Shown here: in pieces, positions 17,842 through 26,603 of the stretch | How positions within the stretch are numbered: position 1 is the first letter of the stretch | Layout of the letters: every line of letters begins with the position of its first letter | Source: SAR86 cluster bacterium | GTDB taxonomy: Bacteria; Pseudomonadota; Gammaproteobacteria; Pseudomonadales; Pseudohongiellaceae | Length of the DNA stretch: 47,276 nucleotides | Reading direction: 5' to 3' | Assembly: GCA_002402175.1 (NCBI GenBank) | Contig: NVVJ01000015.1 | Span: 14,839-62,114 of the forward strand | Notes under the pieces: generated by a model | The model's database searches: none | Seen by the model: the letters and a program-made list of their open reading frames with translations, nothing else | Told to the model about the DNA's origin: nothing | Program-made: the position numbers and the translations under genes

Positions 17842-19671
17842 TTATTGATATCCCTTAGCCTGTAATTTGAATAGCGTTGCATACTGGCCATCTTTGTCGA
17901 GAAGTACCTCATGACTTCCCTGTTCCATGACTTCACCTTTTTCCAGCACAATAATATGGTCAGCCATACGCACTGTCGAAAATCTATGAGAAATAATAAT
18001 GGAAATTCGATTGTCGGTAAGGTCGCGAAAATGTGCAAATATTTCTGCTTCTGCTTTAGCATCTATTGCTGCAGTGGGTTCATCTAAAATTAGAATGTCA
18101 GCCTGGTTTCGCATAAAGGCACGCGAAAGCGCAATTTTCTGCCATTGCCCGCCTGACAATTCTTTACCGTCTTTAAACCAGGTGCCAAGTTGTGTTTCGA
18201 ATCCCTTGGGTAAGTCCTTAATGAAAGCTTCGGCCATACCTTTTCTGGCCGCCTCGTTCACCTGCGCATCATCCTTAATATTAGCGACGTCACCAATTCC
18301 AATATTCTCTCCCACTATCAATTGATAGCGAGCAAAGTCCTGAAATATCACCCCAATTTTTTGTCTGAGCGCACCAATGTCCCAATCCTTTAGCTCTAGC
18401 CCATCAACCGTAATACGACCTTCGGTAGGTGAATACAGACGCGTAAGTAGTTTGACCAGTGTCGTTTTACCGCTGCCATTCTCACCTACAATTGCAAGGC
18501 TATCTCCGGGCCTTATATGCAAGTTGATGTTTTTCAATGCAGCCGTGTCACCTCCGGGATAATAGAAGCTTACATTTTCAAATCGAATGCCATCGCTGGA
18601 ATCAGGTCCCTGAAGTTTTTTACCTGTTTGCTCCGGCACTTTATGCGCAAGATACTCTGTTAAATTAGACAGGTAGAGATTGTCTTCGTACATGCCGTTT
18701 ATCGCGGTCAGGCTGCTAGTTACAGCATTTTGACCGAGACGAAACTGAACGATGTACATAGTCATTTGCCCGATACTTATTGCACCGGCTATGGCCGCAA
18801 ATCCAACCCAGCCATAGGCGAAATAAAATGCGGCACTGGCTAGCAAACCAAGCAGGTATCCCCATACGCCGCGGCGCAGCACCAGACTCTTGTCTTCTTT
18901 ATAAATATTTAGGAAAATATCTACATAACGTTGCAGAAAAAGTTTGCCCATTTGCAGCAGCTTTACTTCCTTCACTCCGTCCTCTCGTGTGAGAACCATT
19001 TCTAGATAGATTTGCATACGCCGTTCCGCCGAACGACGTCGATGCAATCGAAATGCTTCTCCTGAAAACTTGGCTTCGGCGATAAACGCTGGCACACCTG
19101 CCAAACCAAGCAATAGAACAGCGTAAGGCGAAAACTGGAATAACACGATACCAATTGTTATAAGAGTAATAACATCCTTAGCAAGGTCAAAAGTCTTAAT
19201 AACTAAACTGAGAGGGCGGCTCGATGCCTCTCTGCGCGCTCTAACTAGTTTGTCGTAAAAGTCCGCATCTTCAAAATGTGCCAATTCAAGAGTTAGTGCT
19301 TTTTCAAGAATCATTACATTGATTTTATTTCCCAATAGCACTCGCAGAATCGACTGGCATACAGAGTTCACTCTTTGCGCCCCAGTTATCAGAACCACCA
19401 GAGCCGCCTCTACGAAAACATAATAGAGTGCATCACTGCGTAGTAGCTCCAGATCTTCTCCACTATTTTGAAATGCTATCGACACCACATCGACAAACAT
19501 TCCGCCCACGAAAGCGATGCCGGCAGGAAGCACGCCAGAAACGAGAGTAGTCAGCGCCATGACTAAAGTTAGTTTGGCACTTGTACTCCAGACTATTTCT
19601 AGCGCCACGCCGCTATACTGGAATACCGAAATAAATTTCCGTATTGGGTTTTGAGGTGACTGATTATTCAA
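17842..19671 (-). CDS. ABC exporter, fused permease and ATPase
   Basis: A 609-residue half-transporter. The N-terminal membrane domain spans about 30-340 with about six helices. The C-terminal ATPase has Walker A GENGSGKTT, the signature LSGGQWQKIAL, Walker B ILILDEPTA and the H-loop ISHRFSTV. This architecture belongs to homodimeric or heterodimeric multidrug, lipid or peptide exporters. The closing EQGSHEVLLDKDGQYATLFKLQ is typical of the family. It is followed two bases later by a LysE-like exporter gene, so the two may export related compounds. A strong terminator for the preceding gene separates this operon from the methyltransferase-like gene. Confidence 0.9.
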   Translation of the reverse strand: MNNQSPQNPIRKFISVFQYSGVALEIVWSTSAKLTLVMALTTLVSGVLPAGIAFVGGMFVDVVSIAFQNSGEDLELLRSDALYYVFVEAALVVLITGAQRVNSVCQSILRVLLGNKINVMILEKALTLELAHFEDADFYDKLVRARREASSRPLSLVIKTFDLAKDVITLITIGIVLFQFSPYAVLLLGLAGVPAFIAEAKFSGEAFRLHRRRSAERRMQIYLEMVLTREDGVKEVKLLQMGKLFLQRYVDIFLNIYKEDKSLVLRRGVWGYLLGLLASAAFYFAYGWVGFAAIAGAISIGQMTMYIVQFRLGQNAVTSSLTAINGMYEDNLYLSNLTEYLAHKVPEQTGKKLQGPDSSDGIRFENVSFYYPGGDTAALKNINLHIRPGDSLAIVGENGSGKTTLVKLLTRLYSPTEGRITVDGLELKDWDIGALRQKIGVIFQDFARYQLIVGENIGIGDVANIKDDAQVNEAARKGMAEAFIKDLPKGFETQLGTWFKDGKELSGGQWQKIALSRAFMRNQADILILDEPTAAIDAKAEAEIFAHFRDLTDNRISIIISHRFSTVRMADHIIVLEKGEVMEQGSHEVLLDKDGQYATLFKLQAKGYQ

Positions 19672-19710
19672 AGTGTTCTATACATCATTATGGGATCAAG
19701 GAGTATACCC

Positions 19711-19747
19711 AAAAAAAAAGAGCCCTGGCGAAAACCAGGACTCTTTT
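19711..19747 (-). terminator. Rho-independent terminator after the methyltransferase-like gene
   Basis: On the minus strand, AGAGTCCTGG and CCAGGGCTCT form a 10-bp stem with one mismatch around a 6-base loop (TTTTCG), followed by a run of nine T. The plus strand also carries CTTTTTA after the hairpin, so it could work in both directions. Confidence 0.85.
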
Positions 19748-19764
19748 TAATTCGTTAAGTTAAA

Positions 19765-20472
19765 TTACAGTTTCATTAACTTAAGAACTAGTCGGTCAGT
19801 ATTACGTCCTAATGAAGGATCGAAAGGACCTATTGAATGGTCGTCCGCATCATTGTCCAAAACCTCACTTGAACCTACCAGAGCTAAGCCTGACTGAAGA
19901 AGCGCTTTTACTGCATCGTCGAATGCAATTCTGTGAAGAGTTGCATTGTCGGCGCCAGTAGTACCTTCGTGATCGATAACTCCAAGAATTCCACCTGGCT
20001 TCAATGCTGCTATTACCTGAGCAAGAATACCCTGAGCTGCCGCTGGATCGGAATTGTGAAAATCATGGAAATTCAGCGCCGTAATTGCGAAATCAACGGA
20101 GTTGGCTGGAATATCAGAAATAGGTGTAAGCCACTCCTCAACATTTGCCAAGCGTGTCGCTTTTGCTGTGGCTGCCTCTGCGGCGCGGCCACCAGGACGA
20201 TTCTGCATTAATACTTTGCCGTTAGACCCTACAGCGTAGGATAAGACTTCGGTATACCAGCCACCTGATGCATTTATGTCCAGTACTGTCATTCCTGCCT
20301 CAACGCCCAGGAAGTCCAGAACCGCTGGAGCCTGACGGCTTGCATCTCTTTCTTTATCGGCGGCTGGCCGATCAGAGCTAGCCATTGCTCTCTCAAGAGC
20401 GGCGGTATCGAGTGCTGACGCTGTACTGCAAATCAGGCTTGAAGCTGCGAGCAAAGATAATACGAATTTCAT
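19765..20472 (-). CDS. Exported class-I methyltransferase-like protein
   Basis: A 235-residue protein with a clear Sec signal peptide (residues 1-20, cleavage near STASA|LD). The mature part has the Rossmann methyltransferase layout: motif I VLDINASGGWYTEVL, a motif II-like GKVLMQN, VDFAITALNFHDF at the motif IV position, and LKPGGILGVIDHE. It resembles the COG4798 group of predicted exported methyltransferases. Motif I lacks the usual glycines of D-x-G-x-G, and S-adenosylmethionine is not expected in the periplasm, so real activity is doubtful. The protein may have been repurposed for binding. It has its own upstream region and a strong terminator. Confidence 0.8.
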   Translation of the reverse strand: MKFVLSLLAASSLICSTASALDTAALERAMASSDRPAADKERDASRQAPAVLDFLGVEAGMTVLDINASGGWYTEVLSYAVGSNGKVLMQNRPGGRAAEAATAKATRLANVEEWLTPISDIPANSVDFAITALNFHDFHNSDPAAAQGILAQVIAALKPGGILGVIDHEGTTGADNATLHRIAFDDAVKALLQSGLALVGSSEVLDNDADDHSIGPFDPSLGRNTDRLVLKLMKL

Positions 20473-21195
20473 AGTAATGACCCTTCTATTAGTTCTTGGA
20501 ATAAGTTTAAAAGTTTTAACTAAGCGTATGATTAATTTCCAGGAGCCAGAACCTGCTTATATCTGTTGCAGGCCTTAGAACCTTTGGTTATCACTGTCTT
20601 CAACTTGTAAAAACAAGGCATAGGAGCATAAACCAAGCACACAAAGGAGTACACCGTTAATAACGCGACATAAAGTCAGCTTGTCGCAAGGACTGAGGGA
20701 GGATTTAAAACGGGGTCAAGCGATGTAATTAGTGGAGTCGACGTCCAACTTTTAGCTCAGACTCGAAAAATTCTTTCACCAGCAGTAGCTGTACCAGATC
20801 ACCTTCGCTTTCCATCATCGGCAGGTGTAATTCAATATCATTGAGAATATTGGTGATACTGCCTGTATCCAGGGTACTTAGGTCGAGATCGAATGGAAAA
20901 TTTGATGCCTTTGACATTTGCTCTACTGCTCCTGAAAGCTGCGTAAGGCCTGAACAACGGCCATATATTCGCACAAGAATAGTATCGACTGACATTAAGA
21001 AAACTACATAAGAAATTCTTATATATAGGGTTTTTGACTTTTCATGCAAGATTTTAGGCATTTGAGACCTAATCTTTACGCGGTTAACATTTGATATTAC
21101 ACTTCATCCCCCGAAGTTGGTGAAACCCCGACTTCTGAACCATACTAATTATAACAATCAGAACAGGTATGTCCGATGACTAATGGGGTTTCAGG
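20473..21195. other. Gene-poor stretch upstream of the RND operon
   Basis: About 720 bases hold only one doubtful minus-strand open frame (20729-21061). The left end should contain the promoter of the methyltransferase-like gene. The right end, before the RND gene, has an imperfect inverted repeat (GAAGTTGG 21113-21120 and CCGACTTC 21128-21135) with no T-run. It could be an operator for the operon's own TetR, but that is speculative. Confidence 0.45.
20729..21061 (-). CDS. Doubtful small hypothetical protein
   Basis: The open frame encodes 110 residues from the first ATG, or 87 from an internal ATG (MSVDTILVRIYG). The second reading gives a plausible acidic helical protein ending in LLLVKEFFESELKVGRRLH. 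I recognise no family, signal peptide or membrane segment in the shorter form. Neither start has a convincing ribosome-binding site, and the N-terminal part overlaps AT-rich promoter-like DNA. It may be a real small gene or chance. Confidence 0.35.
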   Translation of the reverse strand: MPKILHEKSKTLYIRISYVVFLMSVDTILVRIYGRCSGLTQLSGAVEQMSKASNFPFDLDLSTLDTGSITNILNDIELHLPMMESEGDLVQLLLVKEFFESELKVGRRLH

Positions 21196-23553
21196 ATGAC
21201 AACTCTTATCAATATGTGGGCGGATTTTGTTATCGCCAGACGACTCTATATTATTGTGGCGTCACTGGTGCTATTGCCAATCATTTTGCTTACCGGCCCA
21301 GGTATTCCCTTTGACAACAGCACCGAGCGATATTTCGTAGCCGGTGACCCCACCCTCATAGAATACGACAATCTAATTGAGCTTTTTGGTGATAACGAAT
21401 ATCTAATTGTCGGTTTTGAAGCAGCGCCAGGTGTGGAGGATATTTTTACTGCAGACACCCTGCGAGACATAGGCAGGGTTTCCGACTTCCTCGAATACCA
21501 TGAACACATTAGCCAACTCCGATCACTTACTACTTTCCAGTATATACATGGAGATGAAGACAATCTAAACACAGATTATCTAATAGACGACCTGGAAGAA
21601 CTGATCGATAACCCCGCTGCAATAGAGCAAGTGAAAACTATTCTCAATGAAGAAACACTGGCGCTGGATACATTGGTAACAAGAGATTTTCGGCACACAC
21701 GAATTGCTGCCAGAGTTGAGCATAGAGACGGTACTTCAGAAATAAAAATTCAACTCGTGCATGACCTTTATCAATTTGTCGAAGAAGAAAATATTTCGTC
21801 TGAAGACTATATACTTCATCTATCTGGTTATCCCTTAGTACAGGAACGATTCGAAACTGTATCTGGCGAAGACGTCGCGCTGCTGATTCCAATCATGATT
21901 GTGGTAATGATAGTAATTTTGTATGCAAGTTTCCGCTCAGTTATTGCCACTGTTGTTCCCTGGCTGGTAATTGCCTGCGGAATACTCATCGTTCTGGAAT
22001 TTCAATCCTATTTGAAAATTCCTCATACCACGATTGATTCTGGCGCACTAAACCCAACTCTTATTATTATTGGCATCGGCATTGCTGTGCATGTATTGCT
22101 CGAGTTTTTTCACTTCATGCACACTGGAAAAAGCAGTATAGAGTCTGCCCATTCGACAATAATTCATATATGGCGACCCGCGTTCTTTACTGCAATTACT
22201 ACATCCGCCGGGTTCTATGCTCTATCCATAATTAAAATATTGCCTATTAAAGAGTTTGCCCTACTTGGTGCGATAGGCCCGTTAGTCTTATTCGTATTTG
22301 CATTAACAGTTTTACCTGCAGCGCTTAGCTATATGAAATCAATACCGGAAAAAACTGGCAACATCCTGGACACCGGTTTTATTACAAAAATTGTTAGTAA
22401 GGTGCCTAATTTCACTCTTAGAAATAGAAATAAAATACTTATTCTCGGATTGATCGCATTGATTTTTTCAATCTGGAATATTCCCAATATTAAAATCGAC
22501 TCTAACTACATAACACTTTTCAAAGAGAACAGTACTACCAGAGCAGACATTGTTTATTTCGATGATGTATACCGAGGCATGATGAACCTCGATATCATTC
22601 TTGACTCAGGTGACATAGACGGAATAAAGGAACCGGCCTTTTTAAGACAGCTGGAAGAAATAGAAGACTGGCTGGTTGCACGTGATACCTTGGGCCCAAT
22701 AAATTCATTAACTGATTATTTGCGAGAAATAAATCAATCACTGAACGGCGATAACCCAGAGTATTTTCGCCTGCCCGATAGCAAAGAAATGACTGCTCAG
22801 TTTTTGCTTCTCTACGATAGCTCCGGTGCCAACGAAGATCTTTCCGACATTAAAGACTTTGATAACCGTTATGCGAGGCTTGTTGTTCCTGTAATTAACA
22901 TGGATGCCTCCACAATGAAGGTGGAACTGGATACTATCAATGAGTATCTAAGCGATAATTTTCAGGCGCTTCAGCCCGTAGTTACGGGCACCATGACCAT
23001 GTATACGATTCAGAATATCTACCTGGCAGCAGGAATGACTCAATCGTTCATCGTCGCGCTGCTAGTCATTACCGTATTTTTTATCATCCTATTCAAGTCT
23101 TTTAAATATGGCATCCTGTCTATTATTCCAAGCATATTACCGATTATCCTTGCAGGAAGTTTTGCTGGCTGGCTGGGGGTCTATCTTGACTCCAGTGCCG
23201 TTGTGATTTTTGCAATGACTATGGGTATTGCTGTGGATGATGCTATCCATGTGATGAGCAGATATTTGTTAGCGAAGAACTCAGGTGAGAACACACATGA
23301 CTCTATTAAGCGCGCCATGAATGAGTCCGGCCGTGCTGTAGTATTCAGTTCTATAGTGCTGGTATTTGGTTTTAGCGTACTTTGCCTTGGTTCATTTACC
23401 ACCGTTGTTAATGTTGGGCTTTTTGGCTCCATTATCATGTCTCTTGCATTACTCGGCGACTTGCTATTTTTGCCAGCAATTTTGTACCTGGTCGATGGAA
23501 CAGGTGAGGCATCTGAAGATTCAGCGCTCGACGAATCTGCCAAACCCGTTTAA
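21196..23553 (+). CDS. RND-superfamily transporter, MMPL/COG1033 type
   Basis: A 785-residue inner-membrane transporter with the two-fold RND layout. One N-terminal helix is followed by a large periplasmic domain (about 35-225) and a five-to-six-helix bundle (about 228-380). The second half repeats this (helix near 410, periplasmic domain to about 620, helix bundle to 770). The family segment GIAVDDAIHVMSRY in the second half contains the Asp pair expected in the proton-relay helix; the first half has GIAVHVLLEF instead. COG1033 members are thought to move lipids or hydrophobic molecules. The gene leads an apparent operon with a LolA-like protein, an outer-membrane barrel and a TetR regulator. 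The ATG follows TCAGG. Confidence 0.92.
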   Translation: MTTLINMWADFVIARRLYIIVASLVLLPIILLTGPGIPFDNSTERYFVAGDPTLIEYDNLIELFGDNEYLIVGFEAAPGVEDIFTADTLRDIGRVSDFLEYHEHISQLRSLTTFQYIHGDEDNLNTDYLIDDLEELIDNPAAIEQVKTILNEETLALDTLVTRDFRHTRIAARVEHRDGTSEIKIQLVHDLYQFVEEENISSEDYILHLSGYPLVQERFETVSGEDVALLIPIMIVVMIVILYASFRSVIATVVPWLVIACGILIVLEFQSYLKIPHTTIDSGALNPTLIIIGIGIAVHVLLEFFHFMHTGKSSIESAHSTIIHIWRPAFFTAITTSAGFYALSIIKILPIKEFALLGAIGPLVLFVFALTVLPAALSYMKSIPEKTGNILDTGFITKIVSKVPNFTLRNRNKILILGLIALIFSIWNIPNIKIDSNYITLFKENSTTRADIVYFDDVYRGMMNLDIILDSGDIDGIKEPAFLRQLEEIEDWLVARDTLGPINSLTDYLREINQSLNGDNPEYFRLPDSKEMTAQFLLLYDSSGANEDLSDIKDFDNRYARLVVPVINMDASTMKVELDTINEYLSDNFQALQPVVTGTMTMYTIQNIYLAAGMTQSFIVALLVITVFFIILFKSFKYGILSIIPSILPIILAGSFAGWLGVYLDSSAVVIFAMTMGIAVDDAIHVMSRYLLAKNSGENTHDSIKRAMNESGRAVVFSSIVLVFGFSVLCLGSFTTVVNVGLFGSIIMSLALLGDLLFLPAILYLVDGTGEASEDSALDESAKPV

Positions 23554-23594
23554 TCGCGGTTACTTTCATTCACCAGAATCTGAAAAGGCCAACT

Positions 23595-24443
23595 GTGAAT
23601 TCTGCACTAAAGAAAACTATCTACACCTTCTACACTTTGTACTCCATGGGAGTCTTTGCTTTTGCAATCTGCCTGCCCACGAACACTATTGCTGCGGAAC
23701 TCACGGCCGCGGAAGTGATGCAGCTAGTGGATCAGCGTGTAGACGGTGACTCATCTATTTCTGAGGTCACTATGGTCCTGGTTGATCGACGCGACAGACA
23801 ACGCATTCGAAACCTACGCATCTATTCAAAAGATCAGGGCGAGGACAGCAAAACATTATCGCTATTCGAAACACCAGCAGATATCCGTGGCACTGCTTAT
23901 CTTAATTTCGATTGGGACGATGCAGAGCGTGACGACGACTCATGGCTATACCTGCCTGCCCTACAACGTGTTAAACGTATTGCCAGCAGTGATACTTCAG
24001 ATTCATTTCTAGGCAGTGACTTTACCTACGCCGATATAAACGGTTTCGAAATCGACTGGTACAACTATAGTTTTATTAGTGAATCCGAAATGGTTGACGG
24101 ACAAGAAACCTGGGTAATAGAAGCAATTCCTAAAGAAGAATTCAAAGAAAGAGCCGAAGATGCCACCGGCTATTCAAAGATGCAGAGCTGGATTAGCAAG
24201 AGAAGTTATTTGCAGCTTCGTGGACAAGTGTGGGAGCTTCGCGGAAATCGCATAAAGTATTTTACCGCGTCCGAAGTTGAACAAATTGACGAAGTTTGGA
24301 CAATTAAAAGATTACAGGTTGTCACCACTCGCAATGGCCGCCAGGAGCACGCCAGTGTGCTGCAAATAAACAGTATTCAGTACAATGTTGAGGTTGATGA
24401 CAATTTACTCACTACCGAGTACATGCAACGCGGGCTCGACTAA
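23595..24443 (+). CDS. LolA-like periplasmic protein (outer membrane lipoprotein-sorting family)
   Basis: A 282-residue protein with an N-terminal hydrophobic signal (about 8-33, cleavage near TIAAE). The mature part begins ELTAAEVMQLVDQRVDGD and continues with the half-barrel pattern of the outer-membrane lipoprotein-sorting / DUF1329-like group. SWLYLPALQRVKRIA, FLGSDFTYADI and the C-terminal LLTTEYMQRGL are characteristic. In other bacteria such proteins sit next to MMPL transporters and are believed to accept a hydrophobic cargo in the periplasm. It starts 41 bases after the RND gene, and the next gene begins 47 bases downstream. It is not LolA itself: the acidic DDAERDDDSW stretch and the length are those of the paralogous group. 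Confidence 0.88.
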   Translation: MNSALKKTIYTFYTLYSMGVFAFAICLPTNTIAAELTAAEVMQLVDQRVDGDSSISEVTMVLVDRRDRQRIRNLRIYSKDQGEDSKTLSLFETPADIRGTAYLNFDWDDAERDDDSWLYLPALQRVKRIASSDTSDSFLGSDFTYADINGFEIDWYNYSFISESEMVDGQETWVIEAIPKEEFKERAEDATGYSKMQSWISKRSYLQLRGQVWELRGNRIKYFTASEVEQIDEVWTIKRLQVVTTRNGRQEHASVLQINSIQYNVEVDDNLLTTEYMQRGLD

Positions 24444-24490
24444 CTAGTACCTGCCCTAACCAGGACCTGCATTCTAAAGGCTCATAGTCT

Positions 24491-25882
24491 GTGATTCGAA
24501 ATATTTCGAAAGCAAGAAAACTTTCCACCAGGCTCCTGGTAAATGCCTGCCTGCTTGTATCACCTCTAGCTATTGCACAAGATGACTTTTTCAGCACGGT
24601 GAATGTCGACACCAGCAACAATAGCTCCAGAAGCTCCGAGAATTACTCAGTAATCGGATGGATAACGCAAAGCATCGCACAGGGCCTTGAAGAACCTGGC
24701 CCGCTATTCACCAGACAGGAAAAAGAGCCTACTAAAATTGAAACCAGCTTATTCGGGCAGTTAGATGGCCGTGTTAATGACGATTTCAATTTTCGAATCA
24801 GTGGAAAAATCTATCATGACGCGATTTATAGAGTCAATGATGAAACCAGCTACAGTGAAGACGAACGAAATGAATTTCGAAATCGCTTTGAAGTTAAAGA
24901 CTTATATCTTGAGCGACAGTTCGAGAATGGCTTCTATCTAAAAGTTGGCAATCAAATTCTGGCCTGGGGGCTCGCTGAATATTTGCGAGTTACTGACCTT
25001 ATCAACACAGAAGACCAGATCACTTTTGGCCAACAGGACCTGGAAGACCTTCGGCTGCAAGTGCCTGCTGTCTTACTGAGCTATACAAGAGGCGACTGGA
25101 CCTTTGATAGTGTTTATACGTATAAAGCTGGCCGCAATGATATCGCGCCTATGGGCGATGAGTTTGATCAACTAGCCGCCCAGCGTAACGCAGGATTGAG
25201 CCTTTTACGAAATGACCCGGCTACCGACTCTGAATATTTTTTTCGCGCTACCACGCATTTGTCAAAAGGTGATTTGCAGATTGTTGCTGGAGAATTTAAT
25301 GACAACAGTTTGAGTGTAGATCAGCTGGATGCGCTGCTCTCAATCAGCCCTTTAGTTACTTACAGCCAAAATCGAATGCGCGCTATTGGAATAGCAGCAA
25401 ACTGGGTTGAAGGGTCTTTTCTATTTTTTGGCGAGCTGGGAATACACTTCGATAAAGCTGTAAGACCAAACCAGAATTCTTTTTTTAAACAACTGAATGG
25501 CTGGGACGAAAAAGATCAACTGCTATCTGTTGTTGGAATCGAGTACAGCGGTTTCAGGAATTTGCTATTAAGCTTTGAGATAGACAGCATTAACACACAG
25601 CAGCATGATGCCTTTATGGATGCCGATGAAAACCAGATAAGCTTTGGTTCCAGGCTTTACTGGACCGCATTAAACGAACGATTACAGGTTTTAGCCGTGT
25701 GGAATGAATTGGCCGACAACCGCGGCCATGTAAGTCGATTGTCTGTCGAGTACAACTGGTCTGACAGTTTGGATTTTGGGTTGATGTGGGTAGATTATGG
25801 CAGTAGCGACGGATCGATATTCTATGATTTTAGGAATAATGATGTGTTACAGCTGCAGTTAAAATTTAACTTTCAGATATAG
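24491..25882 (+). CDS. Outer-membrane beta-barrel protein, DUF1302-like
   Basis: A 463-residue protein with an N-terminal signal (about 10-29, cleavage after AIA|Q). Long stretches of alternating hydrophobic residues end in aromatic/hydrophobic LQLQLKFNFQI, a typical outer-membrane C terminus. GNQILAWGLAEYLRVTDLIN resembles the conserved segment of DUF1302 proteins, which often neighbour DUF1329 and MMPL genes. It would be the outer-membrane partner of the upstream RND and LolA-like proteins. The start is GTG at 24491. Whether it is a channel, a lipid acceptor or a structural barrel cannot be told. Confidence 0.8.
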   Translation: MIRNISKARKLSTRLLVNACLLVSPLAIAQDDFFSTVNVDTSNNSSRSSENYSVIGWITQSIAQGLEEPGPLFTRQEKEPTKIETSLFGQLDGRVNDDFNFRISGKIYHDAIYRVNDETSYSEDERNEFRNRFEVKDLYLERQFENGFYLKVGNQILAWGLAEYLRVTDLINTEDQITFGQQDLEDLRLQVPAVLLSYTRGDWTFDSVYTYKAGRNDIAPMGDEFDQLAAQRNAGLSLLRNDPATDSEYFFRATTHLSKGDLQIVAGEFNDNSLSVDQLDALLSISPLVTYSQNRMRAIGIAANWVEGSFLFFGELGIHFDKAVRPNQNSFFKQLNGWDEKDQLLSVVGIEYSGFRNLLLSFEIDSINTQQHDAFMDADENQISFGSRLYWTALNERLQVLAVWNELADNRGHVSRLSVEYNWSDSLDFGLMWVDYGSSDGSIFYDFRNNDVLQLQLKFNFQI

Positions 25883-25892
25883 GAAGGCAATC

Positions 25893-26579
25893 ATGTTTAA
25901 TGAACAACAAAAAACCGGCTCCTCCTATCACCATGGCAATGTTAAGGAAGCATTGGTAGATGCAGGTATAAAATTTGTCGAATCTAACCGTATTGATTTG
26001 ATTTCTCTGCGCCGCCTGTCAAAGGAAGTAGGGGTTACTCCTTCTGCTGTCTACAACCATTTCGCAGACAAAGACTCTTTAATGCTAGCAATTAAGCTTC
26101 GGCTTTATGATTTCTTTAGCCAGTTTTTCGAGAAGCGTTTCTCTGTGTCCGAAAACCCTGAACAATCTTTGTTAGAAATGTGCATAGCGTATTATGAATT
26201 TTCAAGAGAATTTCCATCTCAGTTTCGATTTCTGTTCGACACCACCCTGCCAATGGAATGGTCAACACCTGCGATGGTTGAAATATCCGGTCGCGGCATA
26301 GTGAGAACACGAAAACTGGTATTTGATATATATCAGAAATACCAAATTCCATGCTCAGAAGAAGACGTTGTTAATGCTACTTTGCTCGTGTGGTCACAAC
26401 TGCACGGGATAATTACTCTTAAAAATTCCGGCTTGATTGCAGCCGCTGTCGCGTTTCAAAATTGGCCTGCCAAATGTGCGCTAGAAGAAGATCAGCAAGT
26501 ACAAAACCTGATTGAAAACCATGTACAGACTATGGTTAATGGAATAATTAACAGCCAGCGCAGTGAGGGTCATCACTAA
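25893..26579 (+). CDS. TetR-family regulator with WHG-type C-terminal domain
   Basis: A 228-residue repressor-like protein. The helix-turn-helix is at about 33-60 (RRLSKEVGVTPSAVYNHFADKDSL). The C-terminal ligand domain contains FSREFPSQFRFLFD and LLVWSQLHGIITL, as in the TetR_C_33 / WHG group. It starts 10 bases after the barrel gene with a GGAAGG site, so it is the last gene of the RND operon. Autoregulation of the whole operon, perhaps in response to fatty acids or other hydrophobic ligands, is inferred from position. Confidence 0.9.
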   Translation: MFNEQQKTGSSYHHGNVKEALVDAGIKFVESNRIDLISLRRLSKEVGVTPSAVYNHFADKDSLMLAIKLRLYDFFSQFFEKRFSVSENPEQSLLEMCIAYYEFSREFPSQFRFLFDTTLPMEWSTPAMVEISGRGIVRTRKLVFDIYQKYQIPCSEEDVVNATLLVWSQLHGIITLKNSGLIAAAVAFQNWPAKCALEEDQQVQNLIENHVQTMVNGIINSQRSEGHH

Positions 26580-26603
26580 TCACAAAGCTGAATGCTTCGC
26601 AGA

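Noticed and set aside
21113..21135. Imperfect inverted repeat before the RND gene as a terminator
   Set aside because: The arms carry a mismatch and no T-run follows. It could be an operator but cannot be supported as a terminator.
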